Under the pieces are notes generated by a model. It was not told the origin of the DNA, did no database searches, and saw nothing but the letters and a program-made list of their open reading frames with translations. This document shows, piece by piece, positions 1 through 5,988 of a stretch of 6,545 bases of DNA. The first letter of the stretch is position 1; the number at the start of each line of letters is the position of its first letter. The DNA comes from Frankiaceae bacterium (GTDB taxonomy: Bacteria > Actinomycetota > Actinomycetes > JAFAQI01). The position numbers and the translations under genes are program-made. Location of the stretch: NCBI GenBank assembly GCA_030840545.1, contig JAVEEH010000201.1, forward strand, positions 1 through 6,545, read 5' to 3'.

Positions 1-676
1 CCGTGAAGTCGTGGTCGGTCATCAGCTGGGCCTTCTGCAGCGCATAGGGCATGGCGAGCGGACCGTCGGAGACGACCTCGAGGAGTGCCGATCGGTCGAT
101 GCCGAGTCGGTCGCAGGCGGCGAGCGCGTCGGCCATCGCGACAGTTGCTGCGGTCATCCAGGTGTTGACGACGAGCTTGAGCCGGCTGGCCTCCTGGCCG
201 GTGCCGACGAACAGGACCCGCTCGCCGAGCGCGTCGAGCACGGGCCGGGCTGCCTCGACTCCGGTGCTCGGGCCGGCGACGAGCCAGCTCAGCTTCCCGG
301 TCCGCGCCGGCGTTGTGCTGCCGGACACGGGCGCATCGAGCATCGTCCGGTGATTGGCGTCGGCGAGTGCCCGCAGTCGATCGGCCCAATCGGCGCCGAC
401 GGTGGAGGCCTGCACCCACACCGCGTCCGGGCGCATCGCGGGCAGCATCTGCTCGGCGACGGCCTGGACCGCCTCTCCGTTGGTCACCATGGTGATGACG
501 ACCGATGCGTCGGTGACCGCCTGCGCGGCGTCAGCTGCGGCCGTGACGCCGACCTCGACGAGGCGGCCGGCATGGTCAGGGTTGCGGTCCCAGACCGTCA
601 CGAGATGGCCGGTGTCGGCCAATCGCGCGGCCATCGCAGAACCCATCCGCCCGGCTCCGAGAATCGTGACCTTCAT
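1..676 (-). CDS. NAD(P)-dependent beta-hydroxyacid dehydrogenase (3-hydroxyisobutyrate dehydrogenase family), 3' end cut by window edge
   Basis: Reads leftward from an ATG at 676-674 and runs off the left edge, so 225 codons are visible and no stop is seen. The family normally has about 290-300 residues, so roughly the last quarter is missing. Seen directly: an N-terminal Rossmann dinucleotide motif G7-A-G9-R-M-G12; the substrate-binding signature DAPVSGS with Ser118; and the GTG...RLKLVVN segment with the presumed catalytic Lys167 and Asn171. Family members reversibly oxidise 3-hydroxy acids such as 3-hydroxyisobutyrate or tartronate semialdehyde with NAD(P) in the cytoplasm. The exact substrate and the NAD/NADP preference cannot be told here. 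A strong Shine-Dalgarno GGAGG (687-683) lies 6 bases before the ATG. The gene follows the VIT gene by 52 bases with no visible terminator, so it is probably the third gene of the MFS-VIT operon. The family call is firm; substrate unknown. Confidence 0.9.
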   Translation of the reverse strand, partial: MKVTILGAGRMGSAMAARLADTGHLVTVWDRNPDHAGRLVEVGVTAAADAAQAVTDASVVITMVTNGEAVQAVAEQMLPAMRPDAVWVQASTVGADWADRLRALADANHRTMLDAPVSGSTTPARTGKLSWLVAGPSTGVEAARPVLDALGERVLFVGTGQEASRLKLVVNTWMTAATVAMADALAACDRLGIDRSALLEVVSDGPLAMPYALQKAQLMTDHDFT

Positions 677-682
677 CGTCGT

Positions 683-687
683 CCTCC
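683..687 (-). promoter_or_regulatory. Shine-Dalgarno site of the dehydrogenase gene
   Basis: GGAGG on the minus strand, 6 bases before the ATG at 676. It fixes the start of the left-edge gene, which cannot be checked from its other end in this window. Confidence 0.8.
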
Positions 688-728
688 GTTTCGTGTTCGG
701 CCGCGGTTCATGACCGTCGCTGTGCCGG

Positions 729-1460
729 TCAGGCGCCCGAGGGAAATGCGAGACCGATCCCGAATCCGATCGCGGCGGCACCCAGGCCGATCACGACCAT
801 CTTCAGTCCGTTACGCCGCCAGCTTCCGACCAGGGTGATCGCCGAGTAGGCACCGACCCCGAAGAGCACCACACCGCTGAGCGCGATCGCGACGACGACG
901 GCGGGCGCTCTGGCCAGCAACAGGAAGGGCACGAGCGGGATGAGGTGTCCCACCAGGGTGGCTGCGGTGATGATGACCGAGCTGCGCAGCGCGTCGCGAG
1001 TCTCGACCGGTTGCAGGTGCAGCTCGTCGTCCATGATGGTGGCCAGCCATCGGTCCTTGTCTGCGGTGATCGTGTCGACCACCTGGTCGAGCAACGTGCC
1101 GCTGAAGCCTTTCGCGGCATACATGGTGCGCACGGCGTCCCGTTCGGCGTCGGGCAGGTTCTCGATCTCGGCCAGCTCACGTCGGCGTACGGCCTCGTAG
1201 TAGTCGCGATCGGACAGCCGCGAGGTGTAGCCGACGGCGCCCATCGAGATGGACTCGGTGATCGCGGCGGCGAACCCGGCGACGAGAAGCACCGTGTTGG
1301 AGCCACCGGCGGCGATGACGCCGAGGACGATGCCGAGGATGTTCACCAGGCCGTCCTGGCCGCCGAGGATGACGTCACGCAGCCAGTTGGCCTTGAGCTC
1401 GTGCCGAAGCGGGCGTCCAGCGGCCACGGACTCATCATTACGCGACAGCGTCACGGTCAT
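729..1460 (-). CDS. VIT/CCC1-family Fe2+/Mn2+ membrane transporter
   Basis: A 243-residue protein, normal length for bacterial VIT (vacuolar iron transporter-like) proteins, which export Fe2+ or Mn2+ across the cytoplasmic membrane. The open frame extends upstream to 1775, but the ATG at 1460 is chosen because GGAGG (1472-1468) sits 7 bases before it and the family homology begins there. Visible order: a first membrane helix about 28-50 (LRDVILGGQDGLVNILGIVL) with Asp36; a second helix about 54-78 with Glu69 and Met73; a cytoplasmic metal-binding helical region about 82-155 with Glu95, Glu98, Glu106, Met143 and Glu146; then three helices, about 160-183 (with HLIPLVPFLLL), 186-212 and 219-238. 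By eye, Asp36 and Met73 have the same spacing as Asp43 and Met80 of the eucalyptus VIT1 structure. The start overlaps the MFS stop in ATGA, implying translational coupling. Family confident; iron versus manganese undecided. Confidence 0.93.
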   Translation of the reverse strand: MTVTLSRNDESVAAGRPLRHELKANWLRDVILGGQDGLVNILGIVLGVIAAGGSNTVLLVAGFAAAITESISMGAVGYTSRLSDRDYYEAVRRRELAEIENLPDAERDAVRTMYAAKGFSGTLLDQVVDTITADKDRWLATIMDDELHLQPVETRDALRSSVIITAATLVGHLIPLVPFLLLARAPAVVVAIALSGVVLFGVGAYSAITLVGSWRRNGLKMVVIGLGAAAIGFGIGLAFPSGA

Positions 1461-2725
1461 GACACGACCTCCGCGTGGTGCCGCCTGCTGGAAGGCCGGA
1501 GCGCTCTGACGGGCACGATCAGGATCGCGGCGGCGACGGTGGCGAACACCGTCATCAGCACGCTCGTGCTGAGCAGCTGGTCGAGCACACCGAGCGCCAC
1601 CACCGGCACGGCGAGGCCGACGTAGCCGGCGAGGAAGAACGCTGCAAGCACCTCGCCCCGGCTGCCGGGCGGCGCCATGTCGATGACGGTGGCGAGCAAC
1701 GTCCTGAACAGCAGGCCGGCGCCGGCACCGGTGGCGATGGCGCCGACGGCGAACAGCGGCAGCTGGGCCGTCCACGTCCCGATCGTCAGCAGCGCGAGCC
1801 CCGCGGCCGCGGTGATCGCCCCGGCCAGCCGGTCGATGTGCTGGGCGCGGCGGCGGGACAGCTGGGCGGCCGCAGCCGACAGGAAGACGATCGAGGCGAC
1901 GGCACCCGCGAGCGCATGGGACGGCTGGTGCAGGGTGCCGGCGAGGAAGCCGGGCACCAACGCGCTGAACACCCCGAAGATCGTGAAGATGACCGTGGCC
2001 CCGATCGCGGCCGCGGCGAACGGGGCGCGTGCCTGGCGGGGGACGGCGATGCGCTGCATCCGGTAGGTGGTCGACGCGTCGCGCGTGACCGTCTCCGGGG
2101 TCAGCGCCAACGCGATCACGGCGACCGCGAGCAGCGCCTCACTGACCAGGTAGGGCGTGAGCAAGGGGTCCGGGGCGAACTGAGCCAGCAGCCCGGCCAG
2201 CAGCGGGCCGAGCCCGATGCCACCAAGGTTCGCCGCGGCGGCGACCGTCTGCGCCCGTCGCGTCGATGCGGCCGGGCGGTGACGGGCGTGCAGCTCACCC
2301 AGGTGAGCCGTCGCTGTCGTCGTGACGATCCCGACGGCAAGCCCGGACACCACCCGCGCGACGAGCAGCGCCGGGAGGTTCGTCCAGACGCTGAAGATGA
2401 GTCCGGCGAGCAGCGCCAGCATGGTCGCGCTGAGCAGCATGCGCCGCCGACCGACCCAGTCGGAGATGTGCCCGACCAGGAACAGGCTCGCGACGACGCC
2501 GACGGCGTAGGCCGCGAACACGCACGTGATGACCAACGACGAGAAGTGGTCGCGCTGCGCGTAGAGGATGTAGAGCGGTGTCGGCATGGCCGCGAACGCC
2601 ATCACCACCGTGAACGCATAGCCGACAAGCCAGAACCCCACGCCGTGCGACACCGCGCCCACCGGCGGCTGCGCAGCCCGCGCGACCGATCGCGCAGGTG
2701 TGGTGACGCTCTCGGTCACGGTCAT
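1457..2725 (-). CDS. MFS transporter, 12-helix drug:H+ antiporter type
   Basis: A 422-residue major facilitator superfamily permease of the cytoplasmic membrane, of normal length for 12-helix members. Seen: a hydrophilic N-terminus of about 28 residues; a first helix about 29-47; motif A GHISDWVGRRR (85-95) in the loop between helices 2 and 3; a helix 4 segment with Arg124 and GLAVG (128-132), resembling motif B; and a helix 5 segment with GLGPLLAG (171-178), close to the antiporter motif C (GxxxGPxxGG, with Ala for one Gly). A central loop at about 210-235 separates the two halves. Motif C is characteristic of exporters, so proton-driven efflux of a small organic compound is inferred; the substrate is unknown. 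The ATG at 2725 has GGGAG (2735-2731) 5 bases before it. It is the first gene of the leftward operon and is divergent from the LysR gene, which may control it. Confidence 0.93.
   Translation of the reverse strand: MTVTESVTTPARSVARAAQPPVGAVSHGVGFWLVGYAFTVVMAFAAMPTPLYILYAQRDHFSSLVITCVFAAYAVGVVASLFLVGHISDWVGRRRMLLSATMLALLAGLIFSVWTNLPALLVARVVSGLAVGIVTTTATAHLGELHARHRPAASTRRAQTVAAAANLGGIGLGPLLAGLLAQFAPDPLLTPYLVSEALLAVAVIALALTPETVTRDASTTYRMQRIAVPRQARAPFAAAAIGATVIFTIFGVFSALVPGFLAGTLHQPSHALAGAVASIVFLSAAAAQLSRRRAQHIDRLAGAITAAAGLALLTIGTWTAQLPLFAVGAIATGAGAGLLFRTLLATVIDMAPPGSRGEVLAAFFLAGYVGLAVPVVALGVLDQLLSTSVLMTVFATVAAAILIVPVRALRPSSRRHHAEVVS
1468..1472 (-). promoter_or_regulatory. Shine-Dalgarno site deciding the VIT start
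   Basis: GGAGG on the minus strand inside the last codons of the MFS gene, 7 bases before the ATG at 1460. It argues against the far upstream start at 1775, whose N-terminal 105 residues are arginine-rich, unlike the family, and would lie inside the MFS gene in another frame. Confidence 0.8.
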
Positions 2726-2744
2726 CGTGGCTCCCAGCCTCGGA

Positions 2745-2759
2745 CACAGCCATCCTGTG
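2745..2759. repeat. Inverted repeat CACAG-N5-CTGTG, candidate operator
   Basis: A perfect 5-base-arm dyad spanning 15 bases, placed 20 bases upstream of the MFS ATG, so it probably lies in or near the MFS leader. It could be a regulator site. It has A-N11-T at its flanks rather than the T-N11-A of the classical LysR box, so assignment to the neighbouring LysR protein is uncertain. Confidence 0.35.
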
Positions 2760-2808
2760 CCGGAAGGGACTCATCCGTCCAACAGAAGAATTTGATGACA
2801 GTGAGCGG

Positions 2809-2814
2809 TATTCT
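2809..2814 (+). promoter_or_regulatory. Probable -10 element of a leaderless LysR transcript
   Basis: TATTCT fits the actinobacterial TANNNT -10 pattern. It ends 6 bases before the LysR ATG at 2821, so transcription would begin at or next to the A of the start codon. There is no Shine-Dalgarno at the proper distance, which agrees with leaderless translation. No clear -35 is visible. Confidence 0.5.
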
Positions 2815-2820
2815 CGCTGA

Positions 2821-3792
2821 ATGGAGTTACGGGCCCTGAGCTATTTCGTGGCTGTCGCCGAGGAGCGGCACTTCACGCGCGCGGCCGCGCGCATGCAGGT
2901 CTCCCAGTCGGGACTCTCGGCGACGATCAAGTCGCTCGAAGCCGAGCTGCACGCGGCGCTGTTCGAGCGGACCACCCGCCGAGTCGAGCTGACCGCGGCC
3001 GGTGCGGCGCTGCTGCCGGAAGCCCGCCGCGCCCTGGCCGCGGCCCGCTCCGGGGCCGAAGCCGTGAGCGCAGTGCAGGGTCTGGAACGCGGAAGCGTGT
3101 CCCTCGGCGTGATGCAGCAGATGGGCCTCGTTGAGCTCCCACGCATCCTCGTCCGCTATCACCAGCGCTATCCCGGCATCGAGCTGCGCCTGCGCCAGGC
3201 AGCTGCCGCGGACCTGCACCGGCTGCTCATCGACCGTGAGCTCGACCTCGCTGTCGCGTCACCGCCGGAACCGGCTGATGAGCGCTTGGTCGCGGTCGAC
3301 CTCTTCCACACCCCACTCGTGCTCGCATGCCGCGTCGACGACCCCTTATCCGACCGGAAGACCGTGGGTGCCAAGGATCTCGCCGGACGGCACCTGATCG
3401 GTTTCCCCCGCGGCTGGGCGATGCGCACCCTTGCCGACCGGTGGATGCACCAGTCCGGAACGCACCTCGACGTCGGCATCGAGATCAACGACACTTCAAC
3501 GCTGCTCGACCTGGTCGAGGTCGGGCTGGGCGTCGCGCTCATCGCAGAGGCGCTCACCACCCCGCGGCGTGCACTGCGCCCGGTGCGGCTGAGCGGGCCG
3601 AAGATCAACTGGACGATCAGTGCCGTCGCCGTCGCTCCCGGACCTGTTGACCCCGCCGCCCGCGAGCTGTGGGACCTGGTCACGCGCTTTCCGCATCGGC
3701 CCAGCGGCGTCCATCGAACGTTCATGGGCGCGTCAGGAGGGAACCGCGCCCGCCGCGGCGAACGCAACCGGCATGCAGCTCACTCGTCGTGA
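2821..3792 (+). CDS. LysR-family transcriptional regulator
   Basis: A 323-residue LysR-type regulator. The N-terminal winged helix-turn-helix is plain: ELRALSYFVAVAEERHFTRA (2-21), the recognition part QVSQSGLSATIKSLEAELHA (27-45), then LFERTTRRVELTAAG (47-61). A linker helix runs to about 88. The effector-binding domain starts at GSVSLGV (91-97) and runs to about 290, with the usual LDLAVA (141-146) and TSTLLDLVEVGLGVALIAE (225-243) segments. The protein acts in the cytoplasm, binding DNA as an oligomer and responding to a small molecule that cannot be predicted. It is divergent from the MFS-VIT-dehydrogenase operon, its likely target. Odd points: a basic, low-complexity tail after about 290 that is not part of the fold, and a 20-base overlap with the next gene. 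The start is supported by the family N-terminus and by a -10-like element 6 bases before it. Confidence 0.93.
   Translation: MELRALSYFVAVAEERHFTRAAARMQVSQSGLSATIKSLEAELHAALFERTTRRVELTAAGAALLPEARRALAAARSGAEAVSAVQGLERGSVSLGVMQQMGLVELPRILVRYHQRYPGIELRLRQAAAADLHRLLIDRELDLAVASPPEPADERLVAVDLFHTPLVLACRVDDPLSDRKTVGAKDLAGRHLIGFPRGWAMRTLADRWMHQSGTHLDVGIEINDTSTLLDLVEVGLGVALIAEALTTPRRALRPVRLSGPKINWTISAVAVAPGPVDPAARELWDLVTRFPHRPSGVHRTFMGASGGNRARRGERNRHAAHSS
3735..3758 (+). promoter_or_regulatory. AGGAGGG Shine-Dalgarno-like site followed by a small GC hairpin, upstream of the PHP gene
   Basis: AGGAGGG (3735-3741) is the best ribosome-binding sequence near the PHP gene but lies 31 bases before its ATG at 3773, too far for normal use, and no in-frame ATG, GTG or TTG follows at the right distance. 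Between them lies CCGCG (3744-3748), a 5-base loop, and CGCGG (3754-3758), a possible hairpin that would shorten the effective distance to about 16 bases. Its role is unproven; it lies inside the LysR coding tail. Confidence 0.3.
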
Positions 3793-5182
3793 CCTGATCC
3801 GGGGCGGACTGGCCGCCGGTTCGCTGCTCGCCCTCGGGGGTCCGGCCGGCCGGGTCGCCGCGGCCGACCTGCCGTCACTGCGGCCGCTCGGCGCCCCGCG
3901 GGTCGGGCCCTGGCTCGCGCTCGCGGGCTCGCTGCATGACCACTCGACCGACAGCGACGGCGACTCCTCCAGCGAAGCGGTCACGACATGGCTGCACGCA
4001 CACCGCCAAGAGCTCGGCATCGACTTCATGACGCTGTCGGACCACTCCGACTTCTTCCCGGCCTCCTACAACGTCGGGGTGATGCCGGACCCTTGGAGCC
4101 GTCAGGGCGCGTTGATGCAGCAATACACCGGCGCCGACTTTTCGTTGCTGCGCGGCTTTGAGTGGACCAACGACCAGCAGAACCATCTCAACGTCGTGCT
4201 GTCCCAGCAGTGGACGACGCGGTTCATCACCGGCGACGCGTGGCTGTCGATGCGGCCGTTCTGGGAGTGGTTCTCGCTGCCGGCCGGCGTCGGGGGAGCG
4301 GACGGGCTGGGTCAGTTCAACCACCCGGGCGACAAGGGCGCGCTCAACTGGGACGACTATGCGCTCGACCTCGCGGCGGCCCAGCGGATGTGCACGATCG
4401 AGGTGCACGGTGCGCAGGGCCGCGACGGTCGCGGCAGCAGCGACGCGGGCTGGTATTGGTTCGCGCTCGCCAAGGGCTGGCATGTCAGCCCGGTGATGAA
4501 CTGGGACTGGCACAACTGGTCGTCGGACGCCATCCTGCAGGACCCGACGCCGGGCTCCGACTACGGCGTCGCCGGTCACCTTCCCGGTCAGCGCTCGGTG
4601 GTGTTCGCCGCAGACGCGCGACCCGCGTCGCTGCGGTCGGCACTGCTGGCCCGGCGTACGACGGCAACCGAGACACCCGACTTGTGGGCGATGCTCTCCG
4701 GCCGACGCCACGGGCACGGGCGGCCCGGGCCGAGGGTCTGGCAGGGTGGCGAGATCACCGGCGTCGGGGACGGCGAGGCGCAACTGCGGGTCGACTTCGG
4801 CAGCCCGACCGAAGCGGTGACGCGAATCGACATCGTCGGTGACAACGGCGTGTCGCCCTATCCCTACTACTACGGCGACAACGCCGACTGGAGCGCCAAC
4901 CACTCGCAGCTGACGCTGTCCTACCTGGCGCAGCACGACCGCTATGTGACCTCCGGCGGGCAGGCGACCCGCAAGGACCGCATCGACACGCCACCGCCTG
5001 GCACGGTGCTCGCGACATTGCCGGTCGACCCGACGAGGAGCTATGTCGAGACGACGATCCGGCTGCCGGCGGCAGCCAGCCCGCGGCCGGATGGCAAGCA
5101 CTTCGTCTATGCGATCGCCTATGCCGGCGACGCCGCGAACCCGGCGCGCTGCTGGACCGCACCGTTGCTCCTCGCCGGCTGA
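3773..5182 (+). CDS. Tat-exported PHP-domain metal-dependent hydrolase (CehA/McbA-like)
   Basis: A 469-residue protein. The open frame reaches back to a GTG at 3620, but the ATG at 3773 is chosen because it places a Tat signal at the N-terminus: T4-R5-R6-D-L-I-R10, a hydrophobic stretch to about 23, and a likely cleavage after AAA (about residue 31). Export as a folded, metal-loaded protein is inferred. The PHP domain follows: H55-D-H57 with SDGD, S89-D90-H91, E130, H138, F-N-H184-P-G, E210-V-H212 and D245-W-H247, the expected pattern of metal ligands for phosphoesterase/hydrolase members. From about 325 a beta-rich C-terminal part ends in HFVYAIAY...WTAPLLL, like the closing strand of CehA/McbA-type proteins. 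The substrate (a phosphoester or another ester) is unknown. It overlaps the LysR gene by 20 bases and lacks a well-placed Shine-Dalgarno, so coupled translation from LysR is possible. It is convergent with the phosphoesterase gene beyond it. Confidence 0.87.
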   Translation: MQLTRRDLIRGGLAAGSLLALGGPAGRVAAADLPSLRPLGAPRVGPWLALAGSLHDHSTDSDGDSSSEAVTTWLHAHRQELGIDFMTLSDHSDFFPASYNVGVMPDPWSRQGALMQQYTGADFSLLRGFEWTNDQQNHLNVVLSQQWTTRFITGDAWLSMRPFWEWFSLPAGVGGADGLGQFNHPGDKGALNWDDYALDLAAAQRMCTIEVHGAQGRDGRGSSDAGWYWFALAKGWHVSPVMNWDWHNWSSDAILQDPTPGSDYGVAGHLPGQRSVVFAADARPASLRSALLARRTTATETPDLWAMLSGRRHGHGRPGPRVWQGGEITGVGDGEAQLRVDFGSPTEAVTRIDIVGDNGVSPYPYYYGDNADWSANHSQLTLSYLAQHDRYVTSGGQATRKDRIDTPPPGTVLATLPVDPTRSYVETTIRLPAAASPRPDGKHFVYAIAYAGDAANPARCWTAPLLLAG

Positions 5183-5224
5183 GCCGCGCTGACGTCCCTG
5201 GCCCGGCAACGACACATGGACGCT

Positions 5225-5234
5225 CTGGCGCCAG
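5225..5234. repeat. Perfect 10-base palindrome CTGGCGCCAG in the convergent gap
   Basis: It lies in the 55-base gap between the convergent PHP and metallophosphoesterase genes, just past both stops. The palindrome has no loop and no T-run, so it is not a standard intrinsic terminator. It may be chance in GC-rich DNA or part of a non-canonical termination region. Nothing else is visible in this gap. Confidence 0.3.
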
Positions 5235-5237
5235 CTC

Positions 5238-5975
5238 CTAGCGAGCGGGTAGGACGGCTTCGCGCCGTTCGGTAGCGGATCGCCACTCGGCGCGACCCTG
5301 GTCCAGGTCGAGCAGGATGTGGGCGGGCACGGGGCCGGGTTGCTGGCCGGCGTTGAACAGCCAGGTCGGGCCGACTTGCTGGCTCCAGCCGCCGCCGTCG
5401 ACGAACGGCGCCTGGTGGATGTGGCCGGTGAGCACGACGTCGGGCTCGAAGACGGGCAGCCACTCGGCAAGCGCTTCGTCTCCGAACTCGCGGCGCCCGT
5501 CCCACGCCAGCGGTGACCCGGTCGGTGGTGCGTGGTAGATCCACACCCACTGTCGCTTCTCCCGACGGGCGTCGGCTGCGAGCTGGTCGGCGAGACGTGC
5601 GCGGCCGATCGGTCCGTCCCACCACGGGCAGATGGTGAACAGCGTCTCGCCGAGCAGAACGGACTCGCCGTCGACGTGAACGCCGGGGGAGGGCGCGTGC
5701 GCCAACCACTGCGCGGCCTTCTCGCCGTCGTCGCCGCGGGTGTCGAGGTCGTGGTTGCCGGAGGCTGCGAGCACCGGAATGCGTGCTCCCAGCTGGCGCA
5801 GCTGCGCGACCACGGCGACCATCTGGGCGTTGATGGGCACGGCGGAACGGATGTCGAGGAGGTCACCGGCGATGACGACGGCGTCCGCCGCGATCGTGGC
5901 GTCGCCGGCGGCCAGCATGAGCCAGTCGTACTGCCGCAGCCGGTAGTGCAGGTCGGAGACCAGCAGCAGTCTCAT
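5238..5975 (-). CDS. Calcineurin-like metallophosphoesterase
   Basis: A 245-residue cytoplasmic metallophosphoesterase with every core motif of the family: D8-L-H10, G37-D38, G73-N74-H75-D76, H148 (in YHAP) and G184-H185-I-H187. Such enzymes use two metal ions to hydrolyse phosphomono- or diesters; cyclic nucleotide phosphodiesterases of class III share this pattern, but so do many others. The frame is open back to 6080; the ATG at 5975 is chosen because the first beta strand MRLLLVSDLH starts there and the upstream part is arginine-rich and overlaps the preceding gene. Its Shine-Dalgarno is weak (CGGG directly before the ATG), consistent with reinitiation from the upstream gene, whose stop is 13 bases away. 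It is the second gene of a two-gene operon with the cNMP-like protein. No signal peptide is seen. The fold is certain; the substrate is unknown. Confidence 0.92.
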   Translation of the reverse strand: MRLLLVSDLHYRLRQYDWLMLAAGDATIAADAVVIAGDLLDIRSAVPINAQMVAVVAQLRQLGARIPVLAASGNHDLDTRGDDGEKAAQWLAHAPSPGVHVDGESVLLGETLFTICPWWDGPIGRARLADQLAADARREKRQWVWIYHAPPTGSPLAWDGRREFGDEALAEWLPVFEPDVVLTGHIHQAPFVDGGGWSQQVGPTWLFNAGQQPGPVPAHILLDLDQGRAEWRSATERREAVLPAR

Positions 5976-5988
5976 CCCGATGACGCCA

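Larger units (their letters stand above)
2726..2820. promoter_or_regulatory. Divergent promoter/operator region between MFS and LysR genes
   Basis: This 95-base gap carries the control signals of both divergent genes. Visible elements are the MFS Shine-Dalgarno (2735-2731, minus), the dyad CACAG-N5-CTGTG (2745-2759), an AT-richer patch (2781-2797) and a TATTCT hexamer (2809-2814) just before the LysR ATG. LysR proteins usually bind such gaps and regulate both directions. I could not find a convincing -10 on the minus strand for the MFS operon. Confidence 0.6.

Noticed and set aside
677..728. A terminator or promoter between the VIT and dehydrogenase genes
   Set aside because: There is no stem with a T-run and no convincing -10/-35 pair. 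The short 52-base spacing fits a continuing operon.
11..838. A 275-codon open frame on the plus strand over the left-edge dehydrogenase
   Set aside because: The opposite strand encodes a dehydrogenase with Rossmann, PVSG and KxxxN motifs. The plus-strand product has no recognisable features.
2771..2798. TCATC/GATGA as a hairpin or terminator
   Set aside because: The arms are 5 bases with an 18-base gap and no T-run, and the location is a divergent promoter region. It is at best a weak operator dyad.
1475..2839. A 454-codon open frame on the plus strand, antisense to the whole MFS gene
   Set aside because: Its translation is rich in Arg, Gly, Asp and Gln with no domain pattern, and it mirrors a clear membrane protein. 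Long antisense open frames are expected in very GC-rich DNA.
3875..5866. A 663-codon open frame on the minus strand across the PHP and metallophosphoesterase genes
   Set aside because: It covers two well-supported genes in the wrong frame, crosses the convergent gap and has low-complexity Arg/Pro/Ser composition without motifs. It is a GC-driven shadow.
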